From the NCBI GenBank assembly GCA_008692225.1, contig VICG01000003.1, positions 1,047,501-1,111,500 of the forward strand: 64,000 nt of DNA, written 5' to 3'. Shown here in pieces: positions 49,631-61,875 of this stretch. Numbering within the stretch: the first letter of the stretch is position 1; each line of letters opens with the position of its first letter. Both the position numbers and the translations under genes were made by a program. The notes under the pieces were generated by a model. The model saw nothing but the letters and a program-made list of their open reading frames with translations. It was not told the origin of the DNA and ran no database searches. This stretch comes from Monilinia fructicola. Lineage: Eukaryota > Ascomycota > Leotiomycetes > Helotiales > Sclerotiniaceae.

Positions 49631-51752
49631 ATGGCACCCGAACAATCCACATCACCGCCAGCAAGGCGCAGAACAGGTGCAAATAGGGAGAATCAATATC
49701 TGTTCAACTTGGGAGTCAAGGGAAGGTTAATCATCAATTATTGCTTGCATCCATGCATTATATGCATTATTGACATATAATTAGGAAAACTGGTGTTGAG
49801 CTTCCGGACACTGGAATTCGCGATGCGAATGGCTTGGAGCCAATGGACGATCTGTTCTCTCCAGATAAACCAGAAAGCGTTAGGACGAGTAGAAGCGCAA
49901 ATGGGCCACGAAGAGATGCGCTGGAAGACGCAACAATATCTAGTGAGGAGGATATGGATATGGTCGGAGAAAGTATATTTACACGTCCAGAAATGCGCCA
50001 ACAAATAGGAAGTGTTGACATGTTTCTAGATACAGCCCCAGAGCCCACAGAAGTCCTGAATCAACGAAGACAAGAAGCGCGAATGCCTATACCAAGATCA
50101 AGATCCCCCTTGAAAACACATCTACAGTCGCCAGCTCGTAGACACCCGGCATTTGGCATATCCTCACCCACCAAAGGGGGCTCTAGTGAGGCTGACGATA
50201 CTGGCCCTGTTCGACGAAAGTTGGATTTCTCTACCGAAGAAACAGAATCTGAAACGAAGCAGGCTAACAACACCAATGCTTCCAAGGGACGAGGGAAACC
50301 AGGACGCCCAGCCCTAGGCAGCCTCACTAATGGCACTCGACTTTCGCCTGGACGACGTCCGCCACCATTTGTAGACCAGAGTAGTGATGCTGTGCAGAAC
50401 CAAGACGAAAGTGCGCTGGAGTTTGAAGAAGACTCAAATCATTACAATGCTCCGGATGACGACGAAGAGGATGCTCTGGTTGATGTGCTCGAGGGAAACT
50501 CGGAAGTAGCAGAAGAGGAGAACATCGAACAAGAAGACGAGTCAGAACCTTCCCCACCGAGAAAGGCAGCAGGCAAGAGTAAAGGCAAAAGTAAAGCAAT
50601 TGAGGAACCAGAACAAGAAAAGCCTGCGCCAAAACGTAGAGGCAGGAAGCCGAAGAATTCAGCTCAGGTCGAAGCTGTGGAGGAAGAACAGGAAGCAGAA
50701 GTCGAAGAAAGACCTACGAAAAGAGTACGACGCTCTGCCGACGCTGTTGAAGTCGCCAAATCCACCAAGCGGAAGCAAGGAAGACCTAGCAATACCACAA
50801 AGTCTACCACAGCAGCGAAGCCAAAGACAACAGCTAAACCAAAATTTTCAAATTCGACCCAAAATGGCTCCAATATCTGAAGTTGACTCGCCCCAAGTTC
50901 ATCGTGGCCCCCCTATCCCTAGAAGCAATGGTTTATTCATCCTCCGACGTGAGTCGGCATTGTCAGGAGCTGGTATGCAACGAACAAGATCCGGCCGAAA
51001 CTCAATCAAACCTCTCGCGTTCTGGAAGAACGAACGAGTAGAATACGGTGCCGATGGAACGGTACCAGATGGAACTCACGGCGCCAAGATTTTGCTGCCC
51101 AGCATCAAAGAGGTTATTCGTGCCGATGAGGTAGAGCAACAAAAGCAGTCGAGGTCGAGGTCCTCAAAACCAACTAAAAGCAGATCGAAGAAGAGAGCGC
51201 GAGAGGAAGTGGAAGATGATTCAGAAATTGAAGAATGGGAATATCAACCTGGTCGCATCGAAGGTTCAGTTCGAATCTGGGATCCAGAAGACCAAGTTGG
51301 AGAAAATGCAGAAGAGACTGTGGAAGATCTAGCTTTTTCGTCAGCTGCCATCAAGACTCGCGAGATCCCAAATGCTTCATTCAAATTTGCCAAAACCCTC
51401 ACATTGCCATTTTTCGGTTCGGGTATGGTCGACCTTGAACCTGGCGCCGTCAAAAAGCCCAAAAATTCAAGGAAGATGCAAATGGTGTTTTTCGTCTTCT
51501 ACGGCCGAGTCGAAGTTTCGGTCAATGGGACTCCTTTTAGTATTGGTAAGGGTGGAATGTGGCAAGTCCCTCGAGGTAAGCGTCTATACACACTCTCTTC
51601 ATTCCCTTCAAGATTAATTTGAAACAGGAAACTTCTACAGCATCACCAACGATTACGATAAACCTGCCAGGATATTTTTCGCGCAGGGTTGCGAGGTGGG
51701 AGGCCTTCCGGGCGACTCTGAAGGCGGCGCCGGCCAACCAGCAAGTAATTAA
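49631..51752 (+). CDS. MIF2: Centromere protein Mif2/CENP-C, one-base frame break
   Basis: Inner-kinetochore protein that binds the CENP-A nucleosome and recruits the Mis12 complex. Exons 49631-49725, 49785-51575 and 51628-51752. The N-terminus has the conserved block GVKGRKTGVELPDTG then LEPMDDLFS. The long middle is charged and disordered, with AT-hook-like KPGRPALG and KRRGRKPKN segments and KRKQGRPSN. The CENP-C motif RTRSGRNSIKPLAFW lies near residues 430-445. The C-terminal cupin dimerisation fold contains VFFVFYGRVEVSVNG, MWQVPRGN and FYSITNDYDKPARIFFAQG. Coding length is one base too long; the extra base is probably in the AAAA at 50861-50864, between KPKFSNSTQ and MAPISEVDSPQ. Corrected length is 669 residues. 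Confidence 0.9.
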
Positions 51753-52626
51753 TGAACATGTATAGATAATGCGATTGGTGTTGAGTATTTTTGTTCTTTT
51801 TCACTTGGGTTGTGCTTTCGCGTTCGTAGTGTGAGAGGGAGGAACAACTGTGTCCATATTCTCACACTTGGATGGGGAGTTAAGTATTTAGGCTGTTAAT
51901 GATACCATGCTTCTCATTCTTTGACAGCAGTTTCATATGTACTTCAAGTGCATATTAATATATCCATTCCTTGGGTATCTCAGTAGCAGATGGATGGATT
52001 ATATCCTAATCTAAGATTGTGTCAAAAACCGTCCACTGGTGTTTCTATCAGTGCGTGTATGCCCACTCATCTCAAAAACTTGGTCGAAATTGATACTGTA
52101 ATGCAGTATTTCCAAACTGATATACTCTACATTTTTAGTTTCAACAATAACTTTGCATTTCATGTAACTTCTTCAGAACAAATAATCTCTTGTTCAAGCA
52201 AGCGAAAATTAGGATTCGAATATTTAAACTCCATCTGTCATTTCGTTTCCGAGAGCTATATATCTGTGAGACTTGACGTACTTGTAGAAATAGTAATTGG
52301 TATACCTACCTAGGTAGGTAGTTTGGTAGTAGTTGTTTCTTGCCAAGCGGTTCCAGGCTGGGATAGTTGCGAGTGCTTTGAGAAGAAGCTCACTGAGAAT
52401 TATATGGTTTGATTTTACAGGAAGCTCACCGGAAGACATCTTTGTTCACTGTTCACTGGCCAACCCTGGAAAAATTACCTAGTGCCAACTGTCTGAAAGA
52501 AAGTACTCTACGCGAACTTGTCGCGAGTCGCGATTCTCGAAACGCGTCTTCCCCAAAATTACAATCAAGAAAAGGTAAACGTCAGAAAGTATTGAATTTT
52601 GGCAACATACCATAAATAGTTCAAGT
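51753..52626. other. Intergenic region before RNH201
   Basis: About 870 bases between tandem genes. TACCTAGGTA occurs at 52307-52316. AT-rich, no gene seen. Confidence 0.42.
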
Positions 52627-53679
52627 ATGGGAGACTCTCAGATGGAAGTAGATGTTGCTCTCGAGACTCCAACATCCGATGTTTTCATAGCACCCTCTAT
52701 AAATCACTCCCTCCTACTCTCTGGCGCCTCGTATCAGCATTATTCAGATGTTCCTCCGTCACTTCTTCCTATTCCAAATACCGATGCCTCGAAACTGGAT
52801 GCGGCTCCAATTCTTGGTCCAGCATGTGCTTTAGGGATTGATGAAGCTGGGCGTGGACCAGTCCTTGGCCCAATGGTTTACGGGCTGTTTTATCTACCTT
52901 TACCTCTCTCCGATCCTCTCCTGCGAGATACACACCACTTTGATGACAGTAAAGTTCTCACACCGGCGGTTCGATCTGAACTCATGAAGAAACTCTGCAC
53001 ACCTGACTCAGATCTCCATACACAGTGCGGTTGGGCGGTGGACGTCATGTCGGCGAGAGATATTGGCGCCAATATGATGAAGCCAGCAACGTACAACTTA
53101 AATGCCCAAGCTATGGACTCTACCATCGCATTAATCCGCGGAGTTATGGACAAAGGTGTCAACGTGAAGGAGATCTATATCGATGCGCTGGGTAATACAG
53201 TTACGTATCAGAAAAAACTGGAGCGCATCTTCCCGACAGCTCAAATTACAGTTGCGAAAAAGGCCGATAGTCTGTTTCCATGTGTGAGTGCGGCAAGTGT
53301 GTGTGCAAAGGTTACCAGAGATGCTGCCTTGGAGGCATTATACGAAAGCTACACGAAGAAAGACGGAGATCATAAAATGAGTGGGACGGAGGTCGCTGAG
53401 GATAGTTGGGGTTCTGGATATCCTTCTGATGCGAGGGCAACTGCATGGTTAAAGCGCAATATGGATCCCATATTTGGATGGGGTAGCGAATGCCGTTTTA
53501 GTTGGGGGACGACAAAAGATATGTTGGATTTGAAAAGCATCGCGGCCAAAGTCGATTGGCCCATCGAGGAGGACGATGAGACGAGCAGGTTGACGGACTT
53601 CTTCAGTGCTGATAAGGATAAGGATACGGATGAGCTTGGGACATGGTTTGGACGCTCAGTCGGTACCGAAATCTTTTGA
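52627..53679 (+). CDS. RNH201: Ribonuclease H2 catalytic subunit A
   Basis: Type 2 RNase H catalytic subunit, which removes ribonucleotides and RNA:DNA hybrids in the nucleus. A single exon of 350 residues, close to other fungal RNase H2A proteins, in frame. Active-site elements: GIDEAGRGPVLGPMVYG (Asp72-Glu73, with the Tyr/Gly-rich DEAGRG motif), FDDSKVLT, YIDALGNTV and the block KKADSLFPCVSAASVCAKVTRD, where the last Asp is catalytic. GSGYPSD and WLKRNMDPIFGW then ECRFSWGTTK are typical of the eukaryotic subunit. The start at 52627 is the first ATG of the frame. Confidence 0.95.
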   Translation: MGDSQMEVDVALETPTSDVFIAPSINHSLLLSGASYQHYSDVPPSLLPIPNTDASKLDAAPILGPACALGIDEAGRGPVLGPMVYGLFYLPLPLSDPLLRDTHHFDDSKVLTPAVRSELMKKLCTPDSDLHTQCGWAVDVMSARDIGANMMKPATYNLNAQAMDSTIALIRGVMDKGVNVKEIYIDALGNTVTYQKKLERIFPTAQITVAKKADSLFPCVSAASVCAKVTRDAALEALYESYTKKDGDHKMSGTEVAEDSWGSGYPSDARATAWLKRNMDPIFGWGSECRFSWGTTKDMLDLKSIAAKVDWPIEEDDETSRLTDFFSADKDKDTDELGTWFGRSVGTEIF

Positions 53680-54675
53680 TAGGATAGGGTTGGCTTTAGG
53701 AAACTGTTTGGCGTTCTGGCAGGATTCAAAAATGGAGCATTCACATGCTTCGGTGTCAGATAAATGGGAGCAGGAGAGCCTGGCTCCGTCGAGAGGAAAT
53801 TGTGTTTTGGTAATGATATCGATGAGGAGTAGTATAATATAATTATCTCCTTCCTTCCTCCCTACCTCCAGCCACCTAGTCCTACTTGAAGTATTCCGAA
53901 CTGCTTGCTAATGAAATTCAAGAAAATTACAAGTTTTTCTTCCTGGCAATCAAAAGCATCCTTGAGTGGTATCTATTTGGTACTGAGGTCTGTACAGTAA
54001 GTTACAAATTCTGCAAGTGAGGTGAGTGATAAAGTAACAAGTAACAAGTAAGTATTGGGTATGTATGTATGTATGTATGTATGTATGTATGTATGTAGGT
54101 AGGTAGGTAGGTAGGTAGGTAGTAGGTAGTGAGTAGGTACCTAGGTCCACTGGTGGTCAATATGATATTATTATTATTAGTAGTCGGCTAGTAATGTCCA
54201 TGGGTCATTGTAGAATATTCATGCTGATACACGCACAGTACTAGGAAGGAACTGCGTACAGCAGTTGTGAAGTATCCATGGATCTCCAGCTACAAGTACC
54301 TAGGTAGTGATTAGTTTTGATGGCAGCTAAAGTTTCTGGTACTTTTATTGATTACCTACTTAGCTACCTAGGCAGGTAAGGTTAATAAAGTGGCAATGGC
54401 CAATCAAAAAATAAATACAGTAATACAAGTAAGTAGATTTCCTTAAGTATTCATTCAGTGTACATGTAAATATTAGCGCAAAACTTAATTTCTATCAACA
54501 GCTTCAATAAAGTCGCGTCTTTCACCAAAGAAAAAAAAAGTTGTCAGAAGCTTCTCCCAAGCTTTAACTTTTTTTCCTTTCCTGAGGTGTTGAGCTTTGC
54601 ATTTTCTTGATTTGTGATTACCTATTAAGGCTTCATTCCTCATTCTCAATCATTTTTCTTGACAATTCGTCAAAC
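53680..54675. promoter_or_regulatory. Intergenic region, NIC96 promoter, with tetranucleotide repeats
   Basis: About 1 kb. Contents: (GTAT)n passing into (GTAG)n at 54061-54122, TACCTAGGTA at 54297-54306 with further partial copies (54129-54145, 54361-54378), and a T/C-rich stretch before 54676. No gene seen. Confidence 0.45.
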
Positions 54676-57600
54676 ATGTCGCTTTTCGGAAATGCAAATC
54701 AAAACAAGCCATCACTTTTTGGCAGTGCGACTACGGCACCGCAGACAACAGCAGCCAGTACAGGAGGCCTTTTTGGTGGACTAGGAACTGGTACTAGTCA
54801 GGCACCAGCAACGGGAGGAATGTTCAGTGGAATGGGAGCTACAAGTCAACCACAATCGACCGGCGGTCTTTTTGGGTCATCAACAGCTAAACCTCAACAA
54901 CAGACAAATTCAGCATCGGGCGGTCTCTTTGGAGGACTTGGAACAACACCAGCAACTCAATCGCAACAAACGGGCGGCCTTTTTGGTGCGACGACACAAC
55001 CTCAAACGACAAGCGGAACCACTGGAGGCCTTTTTGGCAGTTCTCTAGCACAACCACAGCAGCAACAGCAACAACAAACCGCCGGTGGACTGTTTGGAAA
55101 CACAACTACACAACCCAACCCTTCAGGATCGATGTTCGCACCTACCCCACAGCCTCAACCTCTCGCACAATCCATACAACAAAATGGAACAAGCGGTGCT
55201 TATTTTGATGCCATATTGGAGAAGAGCCGTAAGAGGGCACACGATGAGGATTCTTTGGGTCTTCAATTAGGCTTGGGGGATATTCGCCGGCGTATGAAGA
55301 GGCTGGCCCCTACAACTCAAGATGCTCCTGTTGATGGCAAAGCTCATTACCTGTTAGCAGCCTCGGGCGTGGACCCAGGTGCTGCGCTTAGGGATTTGAA
55401 CTTATTTACCGCTGCCACAGGAAGACTGGACAGGACGGTGCCACCACCAGAACCACCCGTTGACGCAGATGTTGAAGCATACCTTACGAGACTGGAAACG
55501 CAAACTACAATGAGCATGATATCTGAAGGATTGGCACGATCTGTTCGCGATTTCGACGATTTCCTAGAGGAGAATGTTGCCATGGAATGGAGTGCACAAC
55601 GCAAGAGAATATACGAGCATTTTGGTATCAAACCGAGAAGAGAGCAAGGAACAGGACCATCAGCAAGTTTTGCGGGAACAGTTACGGAAACTATGGGTGG
55701 TTTTGGCCGATCAAGACGGGGTAAAGGACTTGCTCCTGGAGCATCTAGAGGACCTGGAGCCCCACGGGCTAGCGTTTTTGGGAAATCAAGCATGCAAAGA
55801 TCTGTCATAGGAGCTGTTACCCCAGGAGGAACCGAAAATCGAGCACTATTTACTGATATAGAGAAGGCAGATACGAATGGTCTGCCACAAGGCCCAAGTG
55901 ACCGATTCATTCGCGAGAAGCAGAACCGATACATCGAGAAAGTCCAAAACCTCAATGGTGCTAGAATAAAACATCTTCACTACCCAATTGCCCACGAGTT
56001 CTCTCTTGTTGTTGGCCAGGGTGGTGAACAACATTCTGCAGACGTTTATAGGGCGTATCGATGCTTGATGGAGATTGTGGGTGAAGATCCGGACCCGGAC
56101 AACCTACAACTTCCCGGTGCTGTAAAGCAGAGACAATTCGCAGCTGCATACCTAGATGACAACACAAATTCGACACAATCAGCAGATCTGAAGAAGCGAA
56201 TACTCAGTGGCTCACTTCGATATCTTGAGAAGGAATTTTTCGAGAATGTAGAAGCCCTGGTTGTAAAAAACCCCAAGGAAGCACTTTTGGGCGGTAGGCC
56301 TATTCCGCTTACGAAGATCAAGGCTTATGTCCGCTTGCGCTCAGCCCGTAAAGATCTTGTTACAGATAGTTCCGCTCTTCAAATTCTTGAGAGTGACTAC
56401 GTCTGGGCCATAGTCTTCTTCCTTCTAAGATCTGGCCATGTTCAAGAAGCCAATGCATATGTTCAAGACAACCGCGATGCATTCCGAGTAATCGACCGAA
56501 ACTTCATGTTCTACATTGCAGATTATGCCAGTAGCCCAGATAGGAAATTGCGACACGATCTTCAAGATCGTATTCAAAGCGAGTATAACCAGCGAAGTCG
56601 GATTGCCCCAGAAAATTCCATCGATCCTTTCAGAATGGCATGCTACAAGGTAATTGGCCGTTGCGAACTCAATATTCGAACTTTGGATCAGAATATTGTT
56701 CAGAACCAAGATGACTTTGTGTGGATACAATTTGTTCTTGCGCGCGAAGCAAATCGAGTCGATGAAATTGCCAATGATGCCTACGGGCTAGCCAACGTCC
56801 AAAAAACTTTCAAAGACATCGGTGCCAGAATGTTTTCCAAGGGAAATGAAAACAGCGGTCCATTTAGTGTGTACTTTTTGCTCTTAGTACTATCGGGATT
56901 ATTCGAGGATGCAGTTGACCTGCTCTATCGTCATAGCATTTCTGATTGTGTTCATTTTGCAACCGCACTTGACTTTTACGGCTTACTTCGAGTTTCAGAT
57001 CCAGATGTTGCTGAGGGTGGATTCTTGAGTTACACTATAAGACAACAGCCTCAGATAGCATATGGCTTAATGATGGGATTTTACACTGCAGAATTCAGAG
57101 CTGCCAATATCAGTGCTGCGGTGGATTATCTCACTTTAATCTGCCTTAACAGTGACCTCAAGGGCGATGCTGGTTCAAAACAAGTCGCGTTATGCCACGA
57201 AGCTCTTCAAGAGTTGATTTTGGAAAGCAGAGAATTCGCCTTGTTGCTTGGAGATATCCGACAAGATGGAAAGCGTATACTTGGAGTTATTGAAGAACGC
57301 CTGGCATTGATTAATCTCACCAGCGCAGATGATTTTATGAGAACAGTTACGATACAGGCAGGAAGTGTCGCAGATGACAATGGGCGAACAACTGATGCAG
57401 TCTTGCTCTATCACTTAGCAGAAGAGTATGACAATGTCGTTAACATCCTCAACCGAGCTCTTAGTGAAGCCATTGCCGTTCCTGTAGGCCATAGCCCCTT
57501 GCGATTGCAACCACTCAAGCCAAGGCCCAATGATGGATCTGGAAGGTCCTCCCAGACCAGTCTCAGTCTAACCTCAGTTGATGATCCTGTTGAATTGGCT

Positions 57601-58120
57601 ACGATAATGACAAAGCTTTACTCAAATAACCGCATGTATCTTAACAAGATAAAGCAGGAGAATCGTGCTGCCTGCGAGGCACTATTGAACATCAGTCGTG
57701 CCAAGGAGTTTGTTGAAAGCAGACAATGGGCCGAAGCTTTAGATGTAAGTTCTGGACCTTTTTTTACACTACCCCATGAGCTAATTATATCTACTACAGA
57801 TTGCGAGAAATCTTGATATTCTCCCCTTGAGAGCCCAGGGAAACCAAAGCGAAATACGAAGTTATGCCACTAAATTCTCATCTCTCCCCCAAGAAGTTGC
57901 AAACACTATACCCAGTCTATTGATGTGGACGATCTTGTGTTGCAACAACCAACGAACCACTCTTATGAATGCTCAATATGGAGGGAACGAGGGTACAAGA
58001 CAAATGATGATTGATCAATTGAAACAACAAAACCTTGATTTGACGACATATACCAGTTTATTGAGATACCGATTCCCAGCCTCTCTCCATGAAGCTCTAG
58101 CAAGGGCTCAGTCAGAGTAA
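54676..58120 (+). CDS. NIC96: Nucleoporin Nic96/Nup93 with N-terminal GLFG repeats
   Basis: Scaffold nucleoporin of the inner ring of the nuclear pore. Exons 54676-57744 and 57800-58120 give 1129 residues in frame. The N-terminal roughly 165 residues are a Gln/Thr/Ser-rich segment with six GGLFG motifs plus SLFG, GMFS and SMFA variants, an FG-type sequence. A helical region follows with LEKSRKRAHDEDSLGLQLGLGD and LTRLETQTTMSMISEGLARSV, then the alpha-solenoid typical of Nic96, with landmarks VWAIVFFLLRSGHVQEANAY, ENSIDPFRMACYKVIGRCEL, DDFVWIQFVLAREANR, YFLLLVLSGLFEDAVDLLYR and AVLLYHLAEEYDNVVNILNR. The last exon ends LLRYRFPASLHEALARAQSE. Yeast Nic96 is about 840 residues and lacks FG repeats, so the N-terminal FG extension is the notable part. 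Confidence 0.93.
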
Positions 58121-59283
58121 GGGGATGAACATACGACATGAGCTTTTAAGCTCTCATGTACATTAGAATAGCATAGTGCTGATAGATTAAAAGAGTTTGA
58201 TTTATTATTTGAATGGAATGAATCCTCAGGGTCTATCTACTATCTACTACAATTGGGAGTGGGCTTTCACACTTTTATCATAAAAAAAACGCATAGATAA
58301 GGAATCGATTGTGTGGTTAAGAGGAACAGTTATGAGTGGTTAATGAAGATATAATGTTCATTTTTCTCCACCACCTGCGCAACCAGGGATATGATCTCTC
58401 TTGCCTTTTAATTGGTAGAATGTGCGAGGTCGAATATTGTTAGGAACATTTTCCCCGTCACATACCTAGTCTTTTGCATTGTCTACTCTAGTCATCAATA
58501 TGGGTTTTGCCCGCTCCTACCACAGCATTGGGGCACTGATAATCAAGTTTCCAGGGAAGATAGCGGGTTCGTGATTCAGGTAGAGGATCAACAGATCCAG
58601 CATTGATATGATTTGGAAGACCATGATAACGGGGAGTCATACAAGCGAATCACGGCGCCGATCCAATGCTCGATGATATACATGAATCATGAATTCAAAC
58701 GCCGTAAATATCTAATATATTTCTTTGTTGACGTTCAGTAAGCTCTCATTTGTGTGATTTCGGTATACTATCGGATATATAGTTGATAGTGATTTGCTCA
58801 AAGTGGCTATTCTTGATGTAGGGCGGTGTTTGGTGTACGTACGGAGTATGGATGGAGAGGTTGGTTGTTATAAGTGTACGAATCTCTGGCTATATACACC
58901 CTCGTTCACACCAGCCATATTTAATCCTAACATCGATCGTGTCGATGGGATCCTTTCTAAGCTTTAAAATGTAGAAGCAGATCTTCACTTCCAAATCTTG
59001 GTATTTCCCCATACCTTCTCCATTAATTGTCTCCACCTTTTATACTGTATTTCTTCGTCCGAAGTCAATTTACATGACTCGAGTGAAGCTCATATTCGGA
59101 CGTACATGACGATTCATATGAAAGCACCCCTCTGCTCCATTCCATTGTGTCCACGAAACGAAGCAATAAGCAGTTAATGTTTCTTACCTATTGGCAATAG
59201 GACTAATCGTGCTGTATCAGAAGATTAGAACCTAGTCCCTCGGTACGCTGCATAGGAGCACCACGGGTTCTCGCAGATACAGT
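58121..59283. other. Intergenic region between NIC96 and the bZIP gene
   Basis: About 1.2 kb, AT-rich at first (NIC96 3' UTR), then the bZIP promoter. TACGGAGTA at 58840-58848. Frame 58412-58606 has no support. No gene seen. Confidence 0.42.
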
Positions 59284-61051
59284 ATGACACCTGATGCAAA
59301 TACAACTCAACAGGGATGTTCATCACCAGCGGCCAACCAGCAGCACATGAGCGCGGCCCATTCCATATCTGGTGGTCGAGAAGAGGGAGAAGCTACAATT
59401 GTTTCAGGCGATGTTGGAGAGGGAGATGTTCCAAATGCGGAGCAAGGAGAGGGTAGTGTGAGTGGAGGTGGGAATAGTGGAGGGGAATCTTCCAAGAAGA
59501 GGAAAGTTCCGCCCACTGAGGAAAGGAAGTCTAGTGGGAGGGGAGTTGCAAACTTAACGCCGGAACAGTTGGCGAAGAAGAGGGCAAATGATAGAGAGGC
59601 GCAGAGGAGTATAAGACAGAGGACGAAGGCTCAGATAGAGATGCTAGAGGGAAGAATTAGGGAATTGACGAGTCAACAACCATATCAGGAGCTCCAGCAT
59701 GTAATTCAACAAAAACAGATGGCGGAGCAGGAGAATCTGGATATAAAGAAAAGGCTCACGCAGGTTATTGCACTCATTACACCAATACTTGGTACTCATG
59801 GTCAGTAATTGGGTTTGTGGCCCAGCAGCCTTTGTAGCGGAAGCATAGTTGGAAGCATAGTTGAAAGCTAACTTTTGCCATACAGGACTCGAATTTCCCC
59901 CATTAACACTGCAACCAAACTATCCTCCCCCCAATCGACCAAACTCCGCGAATCGCAATGTCTCAACTCCGAACAGTGTAGCCTCGCCCAACACTGCTGT
60001 AGGACCCTCATGGCCAGCACCTCCCGCGCCAATTGGCCCTCCCCATGATCACCGGCCTTTGATACATGCGCAACAAACCCTACAACTAGCACAGCAACGG
60101 CATGAAATGACGCATAATTTGGACATCGGCCCTGAAAGACTCGGATTAGATTTCCTTCTCGACGAAGGTCAACGCCACAAAATACCCATTCCTCCTCCTG
60201 GCGCACAGGACCCATCTGGGTTTCAACAATTACAAAGACCAATAGAAAATCTGAGTCCCGTACATCGTCGCAGCAATTCAACAACGAACAATGCCACAAA
60301 TTATAATGCTCCAAATCCAGCTCCGGTCTCGGGTTCAGAAATGAATGGCTATAGCGCTCCTATTCGGAATAGCCCTCCTACCTGCCCTTTAGATAGTCTT
60401 CTCCTCGATTTTCTTCACGAGCGGCAAACCGCCGCTCTTGAAGGTCTTCCCACCCCAAAACTCGTTGGCCCAGCATACCCCTCCGTATCCAGCCTGTTGA
60501 ATCCTTCCCGCGGAATATCTTCTCACCCCGTTTCCAAAGTTTTCACCGACATTCTCGCCACATTTCCCGACCTCTCTACTCTCCCTGAAAGAGTAGCAGT
60601 CCTCTACATAATGTTCCTCCTCATGCGCTGGCAAATCCATCCTAGTCAAGCAAACTACGATCGTCTCCCTAGCTGGATCACACCCCGTCCCAGCCAAATT
60701 TTCAACGCCCACCCCGCCTGGATCGATCATCTCCCTTGGCCCAAAATGCGCGATACTCTTGTGCGCGATTACAATCCTAGGGATTACCTATTCGATAATT
60801 TCTTCATCCCGTTCACTTCCACGCTCAGTTTGAATTGGCCATATGAACCTACAGATGCACTTTTGAATTCTGGAGGGGGTGATGGGACGGCGGGCATGGG
60901 ATTTTCTGAGGAGGGGGAGTTGTTGATCAACCCTGTCTTCGAGAGACATCTCCGAAGTTTGGAGAATTGGAGTTTGGGGCCGGCGTTTGCGAGTGCGTTT
61001 CCTGGGCTGAAGGATACGTACCGGCTTAAATTAGAGGGCGATAGACGCTAG
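59284..61051 (+). CDS. bZIP transcription factor with C-terminal DUF3425-type domain
   Basis: Nuclear regulator, target unknown. Exons 59284-59800 and 59886-61051 give 560 residues in frame. The basic region and leucine zipper lie at about residues 97-150: KKRANDREAQRSIRQRTKAQ then IEMLEGRIREL. The order N-D-R-E-A-Q-R-S-I-R is the variant basic region common to the fungal bZIP class that carries a DUF3425 domain. The middle is a Pro/Asn-rich linker. The C-terminal region has CPLDSLLLDFLHERQ, VSKVFTDILATFPDL, LPERVAVLYIMFLLMRW, RLPSWITPRPSQIFNAHPAW and FFIPFTSTLSLNWPYEPTDA, which matches DUF3425. The N-terminal 75 residues are acidic/Gly-rich and may activate. The start is the first in-frame ATG after a C/A-rich leader. 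Confidence 0.88.
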
Positions 61052-61875
61052 AAAAGGAAATCTCCTATATAATCCTTATATTCGAGATACGCATTGGATG
61101 GAAATTTGTTGGCCAGGCAGAGGTAACCGGAGGAAGAAAATCATCGATATTGACATTCATCAATATCCACACGATAATCAGCTCTCACTATCGAATAACC
61201 GATCGCATTCATTCATATTGTATAATACAGAGTTTCAATGGCTTCAATGGTTTACAAGCTTTACACATACAACGGGCATGGAGTTGGAACACGAATATAT
61301 AAGGGCTGGGGAGTTGGACCGGATCCGGACTACATGTGGACTACATGTGTGTACATACACACGATCGCAGGAAATGAGAGAACGAAAGAATTGATGTTAT
61401 GATTATAAATATTCCATTGGGTGAAGGAAAAAAGAAAGGGCTAAGAATCAAATTCAATGCAAGGAAAAGGGTACAAGGATAGAGGATTAGGTATGGGTAT
61501 GGGTATGGGTTACTCCAAGGTAGAACAAGCATAGGGATCTTCTTTATCAGAAATGGGAGTAGTTATTACTCTTCAAAATGAGGAATCAATTAGATGGAGA
61601 CATGCAGTCCTTAGCCCCATTAACATTGTTGAGGTGATTGTCAATTAACAGCATCACGGCATTTGATCTTCACTACTGACTTCGATGTTGTGTTTTCGCA
61701 AGGAAGGCATGCCAGTTGTTTTGGTAGCGTATTGCATTTCTGCAAAACCTGTATGCAAAAAATACACTATTGCGGCTCTCAACTATCTAACCTCACCCAT
61801 TTTATCCCGCCCTATGCTATCCATCCAAAATATTGTTCATTCATTCATAATCATATCCCCTTTTACCCGAGCTAT
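61052..61875. other. Convergent intergenic region (bZIP gene / FGGY kinase)
   Basis: About 820 AT-rich bases between convergent gene ends. A short GGGTAT tandem lies at 61490-61510. Open frames are unsupported. No gene seen. Confidence 0.42.
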
